A stretch of 64,000 nucleotides of DNA, taken from NCBI GenBank assembly GCA_902491215.1, contig CABUGV010000015.1, positions 1-64,000 on the forward strand. The letters are read 5' to 3'. Under the pieces are notes generated by a model. The model had not been told where the DNA came from. It worked only from the letters and a program-made list of their open reading frames with translations, and ran no database searches. Below, in pieces: positions 9,629 to 17,392 of this stretch. The position numbers were made by a program, and so were the translations under genes. The number at the start of each line of letters is the position of its first letter. Within the stretch, counting starts at the first letter, position 1. Source of the stretch: 43-108 sp001915545 (GTDB lineage: Bacteria; Bacteroidota; Bacteroidia; Bacteroidales; Bacteroidaceae).

Positions 9629-9901
9629 ATGGCAACACAGCAATCATCAGAAATCAGATATTTGACTCCACCTACTGTTGATGTCAAGAAAAAGAAGTAC
9701 TGCCGTTTCAAGAAGAGCGGTATCAAGTATATCGACTACAAGGATCCTGAATTCCTCAAGAAATTCCTTAACGAGCAGGGTAAGATTCTGCCTCGTAGAA
9801 TTACAGGAACATCTTTGAAATACCAGCGTCGCGTTGCTCAGGCTGTCAAGAGAGCTCGCCACTTGGCATTGCTACCATTTGTAACAGATTTGTTGAAATA
9901 A
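9629..9901 (+). CDS. rpsR: 30S ribosomal protein S18
   Basis: This 90-residue basic protein carries the S18 signature: CRFKKSGIKYIDYKDPEFL, then ILPRRITGTSLKYQRRVAQAVKRARHLALLP. It binds 16S rRNA together with S6. It starts two bases after the rpsF stop, so the two are translationally linked, and is followed by rplI after 21 bases. A cysteine remains in the KYCRF segment, but a complete zinc-ribbon motif is not present. Confidence 0.97.
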   Translation: MATQQSSEIRYLTPPTVDVKKKKYCRFKKSGIKYIDYKDPEFLKKFLNEQGKILPRRITGTSLKYQRRVAQAVKRARHLALLPFVTDLLK

Positions 9902-9922
9902 AAATTAGGAGGAAAGATAATA

Positions 9923-10378
9923 ATGAAAATCATATTGAAGCAAGACGTTCCTGGCGTAGGCTACAAGGACGATGTTGCCGTAGTAAGAGACGGTTATGGT
10001 CGCAACTATCTTCTTCCTCAGGGCAAAGCTGTACTGGCAACAGAACATGCATTGAAGTGTTTGGATGAAGAACTCAAGCAGCGTGCTCACAAACTTGAAA
10101 AGATCAAGGCTGATGCACAGGCTATCGCAAACAAGTTCGAAGGCGTATCTTTGACTATTGCAGCTAAAGTTTCAAACAACGGTACTATCTACGGTTCTAT
10201 CGGTGCAGCTCAGATTGCAGAAGAACTTGCAAAGAAGGGTATCGAAATCGACAGCAAGATCATCGCTATCAAGGCTGTCAAGGAACTTGGCCACCACACT
10301 GCTACAGTTAAGCTTCACAAGGAAATCTCAGTTGAAGTTCCTTTTGAAGTTGTTGCAGAGGAAGAAAGTGCTGAATAA
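9923..10378 (+). CDS. rplI: 50S ribosomal protein L9
   Basis: This is a 151-residue L9. The N-terminal domain starts MKIILKQDVPGVGYKDD and includes the GYGRNYLLPQGKA signature. A long connecting helix (about 45-75) leads to the C-terminal domain that ends in glutamates. L9 stretches out from the L1 side of the 50S subunit and helps keep reading frame. It is the last gene of the rpsF operon, preceded by a good AGGAGG-like site (taggaggaaag) that is stronger than most in this window. A hairpin terminator follows at 10451. Confidence 0.97.
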   Translation: MKIILKQDVPGVGYKDDVAVVRDGYGRNYLLPQGKAVLATEHALKCLDEELKQRAHKLEKIKADAQAIANKFEGVSLTIAAKVSNNGTIYGSIGAAQIAEELAKKGIEIDSKIIAIKAVKELGHHTATVKLHKEISVEVPFEVVAEEESAE

Positions 10379-10450
10379 TTTCCATACAGGAATATATAAA
10401 AGCATGAATTTGTTCCGTCGGATATACCGATACGAACATATAAATATAAA

Positions 10451-10487
10451 ATGGGAGGGAAACATTGGTTTTCTTCCCATTTTTCGT
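10451..10487 (+). terminator. terminator of the rpsF-rpsR-rplI operon
   Basis: ATGGGAGGGAAA pairs with TTTTCTTCCCAT (twelve pairs, two of them G-U), followed by TTTTCGTTT. The rest of the 10379-10789 spacer has only short repeats and a second hairpin at 10694; no gene is seen. Confidence 0.8.
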
Positions 10488-10693
10488 TTCTAGCCATGTA
10501 TTCACATATTTTCACCCCATAAAGCTTTGCAGTACTCAAGATTAGGGCTCAATTATACATTAATGGACTCAAAGAGAGTCGAACAAGTCTCATAAGACTA
10601 ATTTTATACGAGCCTATTGAAAGCCAACTAATTCCACGCCTATTCTATCATAAAAGCATAACAATCATATACACAGCAAAATGATGAATGCTA

Positions 10694-10736
10694 CAAAAAG
10701 CCCGGAAAAGCAAAGCTTTACCGGGCTAATATTTTT
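10694..10736. terminator. terminator downstream of the glycosyltransferase gene
   Basis: AGCCCGG (10699-10705) pairs with CCGGGCT (10721-10727); an AAGC/GCTT stem sits inside. A run of A precedes it and a T-rich stretch follows, so it can stop the minus-strand mtaB-glycosyltransferase transcript and also plus-strand read-through. Confidence 0.8.
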
Positions 10737-10789
10737 ATATAACAGAACTATGCGAAACAAATATATCCTAAAAACAAATTGACCTACTG

Positions 10790-11821
10790 TCAATTGGAAA
10801 AAGGCAGTTGATTATAAGTCCTACGCATTCTTACGAAGAAGCTCCAAAGGAGAAAGAACCTGCGTCGTTCAGGAATATCGGACAATACGCATCTGTCCAT
10901 ATTTTTCTTCCTAGATTCCACAAAGTCCGGACGTAGACGTCTGAATTCATTGTGAGCTTTCCATACAGCCTTGAAATTTCCGAATTCTCCCTTAAGAGCA
11001 AACTGAAGCGCCGCTACACCGTCAAGAATCATTCTTGTCGTCATGATATAACGAAGCTCCGACTGTGGCAGATTCTTGTAGAGCATAAGAAGATTATTTC
11101 GAAAATTAAGAAATGTTTTACGTGGATTTTCTTTGCTCAAAGTTGCACCACCAAGATGATAGGCTTCGCTCTGCGGAATGCAAACAATCTCGCGTCCCAA
11201 ACTCCGCAAGCGCCAGCAGAAATCAATCTCTTCCATGTGTGCAAAGAAACGGCCATCGAGACCACCTGCATTCCAATAGTCTGAAGAACGCACCATAAGA
11301 GCTGCGCCTGTAGCCCAGAACAGCTGTACAATATCGTCATACTGCCCCTTATCAGCCTCTACAACATCGAATACACGTCCACGGCAATAAGGATAACCAT
11401 AACGGTCTATAAAGCCTCCAGAGGCGCCTGCATATTCAAATTGCCCTTCGTAGCGCAGACTTAGAAGTTTTGGTTGACATGCCGCAACTTCAGGATGCAA
11501 ATCCATATATGAGATCATCGGTTCAAGCCACCCCTTCTGTCGAATTTCAACATCAGAATTGAGAAGCAGATAATACTCTGCATCAATATGGACAAAAGCC
11601 TTATTATAACCTTCTGCAAAACCATAATTCTTATCAAGTTCTATGATTTTGACATCAGGAAAATCATTTCTCAGAAGTTCCAACGAATTATCAGTAGAAC
11701 CATTATCGGCAACATATACATCAACTTGATCAGAAACAGAACAACGAACAACGGATGGAAGATATTCTTTCATCATTTCAGCTCCATTCCAATTAAGAAT
11801 CACAACAGCCAATCTGCACAT
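10790..11821 (-). CDS. family 2 glycosyltransferase
   Basis: This is a 343-residue GT2 (GT-A fold) enzyme. It opens with LAVVILNWNG, then VADNGSTDNS (sugar-nucleotide binding) and the metal-binding segment LLLNSDVEI near residue 90. GGLDGRFFAHMEEIDFCWRL (near 190-210) resembles the rhamnosyltransferase/WbbL-like subgroup. Such enzymes add a sugar to cell-surface glycan precursors on the cytoplasmic side of the inner membrane. The sugar and acceptor cannot be told from sequence. No membrane helix is evident. The gene follows mtaB by 27 bases on the same strand and probably shares its transcript, although the two functions are unrelated. Confidence 0.85.
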   Translation of the reverse strand: MCRLAVVILNWNGAEMMKEYLPSVVRCSVSDQVDVYVADNGSTDNSLELLRNDFPDVKIIELDKNYGFAEGYNKAFVHIDAEYYLLLNSDVEIRQKGWLEPMISYMDLHPEVAACQPKLLSLRYEGQFEYAGASGGFIDRYGYPYCRGRVFDVVEADKGQYDDIVQLFWATGAALMVRSSDYWNAGGLDGRFFAHMEEIDFCWRLRSLGREIVCIPQSEAYHLGGATLSKENPRKTFLNFRNNLLMLYKNLPQSELRYIMTTRMILDGVAALQFALKGEFGNFKAVWKAHNEFRRLRPDFVESRKKNMDRCVLSDIPERRRFFLLWSFFVRMRRTYNQLPFSN

Positions 11822-11848
11822 TTTCCAATATAATTCTGATTAAATTTT

Positions 11849-13246
11849 TTATTTGCCTATTACCTCCGATATCAAAGACGTATTGTCAGCATTGAATTGT
11901 CCCAGCTTGACTTCAACCATAACATTGTCCAGTTCCTGACGATTTGGAACTTCCACACGTATGTAGTTGTCCGTGAACCCATGCATTGGTCTACCTGCCG
12001 GTGCATGCTCCAATAAGACCTTACGTACAGAACCTATATACTCGGAGTAAAACGCGTGCGTTTTCTCATCAGATAAAGCCAAAAGCCTCTGACTTCTTTC
12101 ATGCTTCGTTTCAGGAGCAACTATGTAAGGTATCTCAAGAGCCTTTGTCCCAGGCCTCTCTGAATAACTGAACACGTGTAGCTGAGTGATATCAAGACCT
12201 TTAATGAAATTATAAGAATCTTCAAAATACATGTCCGTTTCTCCTCGCATACCGACTATCACATCTACACCAATAAACGCATCAGGAATAAGCGTCTTGA
12301 TACGGTTTATCTTATCGGCAAACAAAGCAGTATCATAGTGACGTCTCATAAGCTTGAGCACATCGTCTGAACCACTCTGAAGAGGTATGTGGAAATGAGG
12401 CATAAATGCACGTGAAGAAGCAACAAATTCTATTATTTCGTCAGTTAACAGATCCGGCTCTATGGAAGAAATACGATAACGCTCAATACCTTCCACTTTA
12501 TCAAGCTCCTTTATAAGTTCATAGAAGGTTTCATTTGTAGACTTACCGAAATCACCGATATTGACACCAGTAATAACAATTTCCTTTCCACCTTCTTGCG
12601 CAACCTTCTCGGCCTGAGCAACCATCGACTCAATAGAACCGTTGCGGGAATGACCACGCGCAAATGGAATCGTACAATATGTGCAATAATAATTACATCC
12701 ATCCTGTACTTTCAGGAAATAGCGTGTACGCTCTCCCCTTGAGCACGATGGAGAAAAAGTTTTTATATCTTTGGTCTTGACAACTACTGCATTTTCTGAT
12801 TCGCAGGAAGAGCAAGCGCCTGCTAAAGCCTTTCTTGCAGACAAAGTCCAATCTGAATCTTCTACAGCCTGATTCCTATTTGCAAAAGCATCAATAATAT
12901 ACGAAACAATATTGCCTTTATGCTCTGCACCGACAACCATATCTACTCCTTCTGCAGAAGCAATCTGATCAGGCTTAAGCTGTGCATAACACCCTGTCAC
13001 TATCACAAGCGCACCAGGATGCCTTCTAATCATACGATTTATGGCTTGACGGCATTTATGATCTGCGACATCGGTCACTGAGCATGTATTTATTATGCAG
13101 ATATCAGCTATATCGTCACCAACAGCAGAAACAACTCCATAGTTTTCCAGAGTTTGCCTCAATGTAGAAGTTTCCGAAAAATTCAATTTACAGCCCAAAG
13201 TGTAATAGGCCGCCTTTTTACCGTTTAGTATACTTGTATCTACCAT
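11849..13246 (-). CDS. mtaB: tRNA t6A37 methylthiotransferase MtaB
   Basis: This 465-residue enzyme converts t6A37 to ms2t6A37 in tRNAs that read ANN codons. The N-terminal MTTase domain (YYTLGCKLNFSET, INTCSVTDVADHKCRQ, VTGCYAQ) supplies three cysteines for the auxiliary cluster. The radical SAM core has GCNYYCTYCTIPFARG near residues 183-198. A C-terminal TRAM-type domain ends the protein. The GCKLN start and overall length fit MtaB better than MiaB or RimO. TAAGTTTG on the minus strand at 13265-13272 makes a -7 box, which would give an unusually short leader of about 12 bases. It works on the t6A that tsaC (36642-37208) helps to make. Confidence 0.92.
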   Translation of the reverse strand: MVDTSILNGKKAAYYTLGCKLNFSETSTLRQTLENYGVVSAVGDDIADICIINTCSVTDVADHKCRQAINRMIRRHPGALVIVTGCYAQLKPDQIASAEGVDMVVGAEHKGNIVSYIIDAFANRNQAVEDSDWTLSARKALAGACSSCESENAVVVKTKDIKTFSPSCSRGERTRYFLKVQDGCNYYCTYCTIPFARGHSRNGSIESMVAQAEKVAQEGGKEIVITGVNIGDFGKSTNETFYELIKELDKVEGIERYRISSIEPDLLTDEIIEFVASSRAFMPHFHIPLQSGSDDVLKLMRRHYDTALFADKINRIKTLIPDAFIGVDVIVGMRGETDMYFEDSYNFIKGLDITQLHVFSYSERPGTKALEIPYIVAPETKHERSQRLLALSDEKTHAFYSEYIGSVRKVLLEHAPAGRPMHGFTDNYIRVEVPNRQELDNVMVEVKLGQFNADNTSLISEVIGK

Positions 13247-13264
13247 CTAATATATATTTATATG

Positions 13265-13272
13265 CAAACTTA
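13265..13272 (-). promoter_or_regulatory. -7 box for mtaB
   Basis: TAAGTTTG on the minus strand, with TTTG 22 bases further upstream (13295-13298). Predicted start near 13258. The 13247-13620 spacer otherwise holds a small perfect hairpin (ACTGTCG/CGACAGT, 13330-13348) and no gene that I can see. Confidence 0.4.
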
Positions 13273-13560
13273 CAGAAAAGTAAGGAAATTTGAACAAACA
13301 AACAGTAGTTTATATATTATAGTCACAACACTGTCGGCCTACGACAGTATTAATAGCTCAGCAAACAGGTAAACAATACTTCATAGTCAATATTCTTTCA
13401 AGAAAATTCCAGCCGTGCCGTCAAAGACAAAAAGACCATAAAAGCATACTAAAAGTCCAATTTTTCACATAAATCAAGACTTTAACAATTGCTTTGAAAA
13501 AAAAATGAAATAAATCATGAAAAAAACATGATACAGAGTACAACGTATTATGAAAGTATG

Positions 13561-13568
13561 TACCTTTG
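13561..13568 (+). promoter_or_regulatory. -7 box for the small lipoprotein gene
   Basis: TACCTTTG, followed by CACCG: these 13 bases are identical to the rpsF promoter -7 region. No convincing -33 TTG is found at the normal distance. Confidence 0.5.
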
Positions 13569-13620
13569 CACCGGTTTTAAAAAGCAAATGATTGTTTAAC
13601 ATTTTAAAGTAAAAAGAAAA

Positions 13621-13800
13621 ATGAAAAAGTTGGTATTTATGTTTGCAGCAGTAGTTGCAATTTCTTTCGCATCTTGCTCAGGTAACAGCACATCTTCAAA
13701 CACTACAGGTGTTGATTCTGATTCAGTAGCAGCTGACACAGTTGAAACTCCATGTGTTGCTGATACTCTTCAGGCTGACACTTTGGCTGCAAACAACTAA
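13621..13800 (+). CDS. small lipoprotein, 59 residues
   Basis: This short gene encodes MKKLVFMFAAVVAISFASC and then about 40 polar residues. Lys-Lys, a hydrophobic core and the lipobox FASC (Cys19) make a convincing lipoprotein signal, with Ser following the cysteine. The mature part is about 41 residues rich in Ser, Thr, Asp, Ala and Val (SNTTGVDSDSVAADTVETP), acidic and without repeats or catalytic motifs, so it is probably unfolded or a lipid-tethered tail. It has a strong -7 box 53 bases upstream and a tight terminator downstream, a self-contained unit that may be highly expressed. The U/A-rich leader (aaagtaaaaagaaaa before ATG) is typical of well-translated Bacteroidetes genes. Function unknown; tiny Bacteroidales lipoproteins of this kind are rarely annotated. 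Confidence 0.85.
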   Translation: MKKLVFMFAAVVAISFASCSGNSTSSNTTGVDSDSVAADTVETPCVADTLQADTLAANN

Positions 13801-13820
13801 TTTTTCAGTAAGAGGGAATC

Positions 13821-13857
13821 AAGGTCTTCAGGCATAGCTTGAAGACCTTTTTTTATT
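13821..13857 (+). terminator. terminator of the small lipoprotein gene
   Basis: AAGGTCTTCA pairs with TGAAGACCTT (10 bp, 9-base loop) and is followed by a run of T. Confidence 0.92.
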
Positions 13858-13865
13858 TATACATA

Positions 13866-13919
13866 CAATCAAAAAAATGTGCAGAAATCACAATTTTGGA
13901 TTTCTGCACATTTTTATTT
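13866..13919. terminator. terminator of the glucokinase gene
   Basis: AAAAATGTGCAGAAATC pairs perfectly with GATTTCTGCACATTTTT (17 bp, 9-base loop). A and T runs at the two ends make it usable from both sides; it lies about 60 bases past the minus-strand glucokinase stop. Confidence 0.88.
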
Positions 13920-13973
13920 ATCGCACAGGTCATTATCAAACATACGCGAAGCTGAAAAATCAGCAAAACATCA

Positions 13974-14945
13974 TCAATTATTGATATCCCATCCCAGTGC
14001 ACTCGCTCCCAATACAGCTGCATTAGAACTCATAAGACCAGAAATAAGGAATTTAGCCTTGCCTTTGTATATAGGCAAAACGTTTTCATCGTAAGCCTTC
14101 TTTATTGGATCCATTATAAGATCACCGCTCTTGGTGAGACCGCCAAAGAATATGAATGCCTCTGGACTACAAAAAGCAGCGAAATCAGCACAAGCCTCAC
14201 CCAACATTTTTCCTGTAAATTCAAAAACTTCCTTGGCAAGATCATCGCCCTTGCTGGCGGCAATAGCGACATCGAGAGAAGTAAGTTTTTCAAATTCCAA
14301 GTCTCTCAACAAGCTTGGTCTATCTGACGTTGAAAGATACTCTTGAGCCGTACGCACGACACCTGTAGCAGAACAATAAGCCTCAAGACAGCCACGTCTT
14401 CCGCATCCGCACAAACGTCCTTGTTCACCACGAACCACTGTCACATGTCCAAGTTCACCGGCAAAACCATCGCAACCGTAGACCATCTGTCCGTTTATAA
14501 CAATGCCGCTACCTACGCCTGTACCCAGAGTTATGACAATAAAGTTCTTCATACCACGGGCTACTCCGTATGTCATTTCTCCTATAGCAGCAGCATTAGC
14601 ATCATTTGTAAGTGCTACAGGTATCCCCAACTCCTTAGAGAACAGTTCAGCCATAGGCACAATACCCTTCCAAGGCAAGTTAGGCGCCTTTTCAATCGTG
14701 CCGTTGTAGAAATTACCATTAGGAGCACCTATACCCATTGCCTTGATCTGAGATATACCGCCAACACGCTCAATCAAATGACGCAGGCACATACAAGACG
14801 CCTCTATAAAGTCCTCTACCTTCTCATAATTCTTAGTACGTATAGAATCATCACAGACAACCTCACCGCGCGTGTTTACAATTCCGAAAACTGTATTTGT
14901 ACCACCAAGATCGACTCCTATAACATAAGGTTTAATATCATCCAT
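13974..14945 (-). CDS. glk: ROK-family glucokinase
   Basis: This is a 323-residue ROK kinase expected to phosphorylate glucose with ATP in the cytoplasm. It shows the ATP phosphate loop (VIGVDLGGTNTVFGIV), the sugar-binding segment ending in LTNDANAAAIGE, the ROK signature after GTGVGSGIV, and the zinc-binding CGCGRRGCLEAYCS with the conserved Cys residues. A longer frame opens at 14987, but the preceding residues are not family-like, so I start at 14945 (MDDIKPYVIGVD). It is monocistronic, with a -7 box at 15022 and a strong terminator. Other ROK sugars (fructose, N-acetylmannosamine) cannot be strictly ruled out. Confidence 0.85.
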   Translation of the reverse strand: MDDIKPYVIGVDLGGTNTVFGIVNTRGEVVCDDSIRTKNYEKVEDFIEASCMCLRHLIERVGGISQIKAMGIGAPNGNFYNGTIEKAPNLPWKGIVPMAELFSKELGIPVALTNDANAAAIGEMTYGVARGMKNFIVITLGTGVGSGIVINGQMVYGCDGFAGELGHVTVVRGEQGRLCGCGRRGCLEAYCSATGVVRTAQEYLSTSDRPSLLRDLEFEKLTSLDVAIAASKGDDLAKEVFEFTGKMLGEACADFAAFCSPEAFIFFGGLTKSGDLIMDPIKKAYDENVLPIYKGKAKFLISGLMSSNAAVLGASALGWDINN

Positions 14946-15021
14946 AGATTTATTTATTAAGATTAATAATTTCTGATTTACGCACACAGCCTGAATATAT
15001 TTACAAGCAAATGCCTATAGA

Positions 15022-15029
15022 CAAATGTA
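15022..15029 (-). promoter_or_regulatory. -7 box for glk
   Basis: TACATTTG on the minus strand, with TTTG about 23 bases upstream (15053-15056). Predicted start near 15015, leader about 70 bases. Confidence 0.4.
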
Positions 15030-15352
15030 CAAACATCTTAGCGTAAAAAATACAAAAAGGGAGATTTTTTAATAGTCATAATTCATTATTTATGCAATAC
15101 ACCGATATCCCCAACTGTATATCACAAACTATCAAGCGAAGAAATCCACCAGACCGTACTCAAATCATTATTACTACAAGCAATAAAGGCACTCAAACTT
15201 TAATCTTCAACATTCTGCAGCCAAAAGCAACAAACAATCATATCTTTCTAAAAAAACAGCTCCATCAACCAAGTTTCCGCAAGACAATTCTCATAAACAC
15301 TTATAGGCAATAAACATTATTCAAGCAAACCAATTAAACAAACCGGCATTGC

Positions 15353-15370
15353 TGTTGATAAATATCAACA
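15353..15370. promoter_or_regulatory. 18-base inverted repeat, possible operator
   Basis: TGTTGATA-AA-TATCAACA is a perfect 8+8 inverted repeat with a 2-base centre, the shape of a site for a dimeric regulator. It lies 36 bases upstream of the -33 box of the short RNA unit at 15406-15504. No protein-coding promoter is closer. Confidence 0.4.
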
Positions 15371-15405
15371 AAACTGCATTTTTAGCAATGTTTACGCACA
15401 CAGCT

Positions 15406-15436
15406 ATTGACAAGAACACCAAAAGCCCTATATTTG
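15406..15436 (+). promoter_or_regulatory. promoter of the short RNA unit
   Basis: ATTG at 15406-15409 and TATATTTG at 15429-15436, 19 bases apart, match the Bacteroidales consensus very well. Start expected near 15442. Confidence 0.7.
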
Positions 15437-15441
15437 CATCG

Positions 15442-15504
15442 TGTTTTTCATAGTATTAGATTTAAGGTTAACAAAGGTTGGGGTAAGGCGTTACCCCTTT
15501 TTTT
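15442..15504 (+). ncRNA. short RNA of about 62 nt with its own promoter and terminator
   Basis: A consensus promoter (15406-15436) is followed within 45 bases by a perfect hairpin, GGGGTAA-ggcg-TTACCCC (15480-15497), and seven T (15498-15504). The transcript would be about 62 nt: an A/U-rich 5' part (around gtgtttttcatagtatt and ttaaggttaacaaaggttgg) and the terminator stem. It has no ORF. No plus-strand gene follows: the next gene, gdhA, is on the other strand. From memory, not verifiable here, the 5' part resembles a recurring Bacteroidales leader/terminator element. The rest of the 14946-15773 spacer shows nothing else except the inverted repeat at 15353 and the gdhA terminator; the few short frames there have no family-like sequence. 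Confidence 0.6.
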
Positions 15505-15663
15505 ATGTCCATACGTCTCATACCTATATCAAATACAAACTATACACGAATACAGCGACCCAATACAGCAATATAGAAATATCATATAGCGCAATCCAAG
15601 CATAGAAAAGATTACGCACCCCCGCTATATGCACATGCAACGTAAACAGCCCAAACGAAAAGA

Positions 15664-15724
15664 TAAAAAAACAGCAAAGGTTGTCCAGATAAGATTGTAT
15701 ACACAATCATCCGACAACCTTTGC
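15664..15724 (-). terminator. terminator of gdhA
   Basis: GCAAAGGTTGTC (15674-15685) pairs with GACAACCTTTGC (15713-15724), with an inner stem GATTGT/ACAATC, and seven T follow on the minus strand. Confidence 0.92.
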
Positions 15725-15773
15725 CTTTAACTCATCAAAAAATTTTCAACTTAAAAACTGCAATGACCAAGCA

Positions 15774-17108
15774 TTAAACAATGCCCTGAGCCATCATAGC
15801 CTTTGCTACCTTCATGAAGCCTGCAACGTTGGCACCTTTGACATAGTTGACATATCCGTCTGGTTCAGTACCATACTTAACGCAGTTCTCGTGGATATTC
15901 TTCATGATAGAGTGAAGCTTCTCGTCAACTTCCTCTGCACTCCATCCGAGGCGCATTGAGTTCTGAGTCATTTCAAGACCAGAAACAGAAACACCACCGG
16001 CATTAGCAGCCTTACCTGGAGCGTAGAGAATCTTTGCTTCCTGGAATACTCTGATAGCCTCAGGAGTAGAAGGCATGTTGGCACCCTCTGAAACAGCCAT
16101 AACACCGTTTGCAATAAGAGCACGTGCATCATCACCGTTGATTTCATTCTGAGTAGCAGAAGGAAGAGCGATATCAGCCTTTTCATTCCAAGGACGAGCA
16201 CCCTCAACATATTTCACATTGTACTTTTCAGCATATTCACGTATACGTCCGCGATAGAGATTCTTGAGTTCCATGATGTAATCGAGCTTCTCACGATCGA
16301 TACCGTCCGGATCATAGATATATCCGTTAGAGTCAGACATAGTAAGAACCTTTCCGCCCAATTCGAGAACCTTCTCTGCAGTGTACTGTGCAACGTTTCC
16401 AGAACCAGAAATAAGCACAGTCTTGCCCTTGAGATCCTGTCCCTTAGTCTTAAGCATTTCCATGAGGAAATAAACATTTCCGTAACCAGTTGCTTCAGGA
16501 CGAATGAGCGATCCACCGAATTCCTGTCCCTTACCAGTAAGAACACCGCTGAATTCGCGTGTAATCTTCTTATACATACCGAACATATAGCCAACTTCAC
16601 GTCCGCCTACACCTATATCACCTGCAGGTACATCGATATCCGGTCCGATGTGGCGCGCAAGCTCCTGCATGAAAGCCTGGCAGAAACGCATAACTTCAGC
16701 ATTGCTCTTGCCTCTTGGAGAGAAGTCAGAACCACCTTTACCTCCACCCATTGGAAGAGTTGTCAAAGAGTTCTTGAATGTCTGCTCAAAAGCAAGGAAC
16801 TTAAGGATTCCAAGATTTACAGAACTGTGGAAACGGATACCACCTTTGTACGGGCCAATTGCGTTGTTGTGCTGTACACGATAACCCATATTTGTCTGCA
16901 CCTGTCCCTTATCGTCTACCCAAGTTACTCTGAACTGATATACTCTATCTGGAATGCAAAGGCGCTCAATCAGATTTGCCTTGTCAAATTCCGGGTGTTT
17001 GTTGTACTCTTCCTCAATTGTGCTGAGAACTTCTTCAACAGCCTGATGGTACTCAGGTTCATTTGGGAAACGACGTTTCAAGTCCTCCAAAACTTTTTTT
17101 GCGTCCAT
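15774..17108 (-). CDS. gdhA: glutamate dehydrogenase, NADP type
   Basis: This is a 444-residue hexameric glutamate dehydrogenase of the 50-kDa family. It interconverts 2-oxoglutarate plus ammonium and glutamate in the cytoplasm. The signature LPMGGGKGGSDF (near residue 122) holds the catalytic lysine, and GPYKGGIRFH lies just before. The dinucleotide fold has ISGSGNVAQ, and the second strand ends TMSDSNGYIYD; that GSGNVA plus SDS pattern is seen in NADP-specific enzymes, so this one is expected to be the biosynthetic, ammonium-assimilating form. It is single-gene, with a good promoter and terminator. A second, different dehydrogenase is at 59108-60445. Cofactor assignment is an inference from the motif. 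Confidence 0.9.
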   Translation of the reverse strand: MDAKKVLEDLKRRFPNEPEYHQAVEEVLSTIEEEYNKHPEFDKANLIERLCIPDRVYQFRVTWVDDKGQVQTNMGYRVQHNNAIGPYKGGIRFHSSVNLGILKFLAFEQTFKNSLTTLPMGGGKGGSDFSPRGKSNAEVMRFCQAFMQELARHIGPDIDVPAGDIGVGGREVGYMFGMYKKITREFSGVLTGKGQEFGGSLIRPEATGYGNVYFLMEMLKTKGQDLKGKTVLISGSGNVAQYTAEKVLELGGKVLTMSDSNGYIYDPDGIDREKLDYIMELKNLYRGRIREYAEKYNVKYVEGARPWNEKADIALPSATQNEINGDDARALIANGVMAVSEGANMPSTPEAIRVFQEAKILYAPGKAANAGGVSVSGLEMTQNSMRLGWSAEEVDEKLHSIMKNIHENCVKYGTEPDGYVNYVKGANVAGFMKVAKAMMAQGIV

Positions 17109-17154
17109 AAATTCTATTTTTATGTTGGTTTAATAAAATATCATTTTCGTGGTG

Positions 17155-17185
17155 TAAAGATAGATATTTATGTTTTAACATCAAA
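17155..17185 (-). promoter_or_regulatory. promoter of gdhA
   Basis: On the minus strand TTTG (17182-17185) is 19 bases from TATCTTTA (17155-17162), one base off the -7 consensus. Start near 17148, leader about 40 bases. Confidence 0.5.
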
Positions 17186-17378
17186 TTTATAAGAAGAAAA
17201 AATTTTGTAAAAACGCATTTTTCGATGAAAAATGTAACAAAAAACAAGTTTTTGCAATATTTTTTCTACAAAAACGCAAAAAAGATAGCAAAAGGAATTC
17301 AACAGGCAAACAGTGTTTTACATACGTATTCAGCACACTGTATATCTTGCATTAGAACAGAAATCAGCAAAAAATACG

Positions 17379-17386
17379 TACTTTTG
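17379..17386 (+). promoter_or_regulatory. possible -7 box just before recG
   Basis: TACTTTTG matches TAnnTTTG exactly, but ends only 6 bases before the recG ATG. If used, the transcript would be leaderless or nearly so. No -33 TTG is found at normal spacing. Confidence 0.35.
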
Positions 17387-17392
17387 CATATC

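Noticed and set aside
14343..14960. Open frame antisense to glk (205 codons)
   Set aside because: It is a shadow of the glucokinase gene, without protein-like composition.
15092..15313. 73-codon open frame in the glk-gdhA spacer
   Set aside because: It has low-complexity Asn/Thr/Gln-rich content, no signal or domain, and no ribosome-binding or promoter signal that fits.
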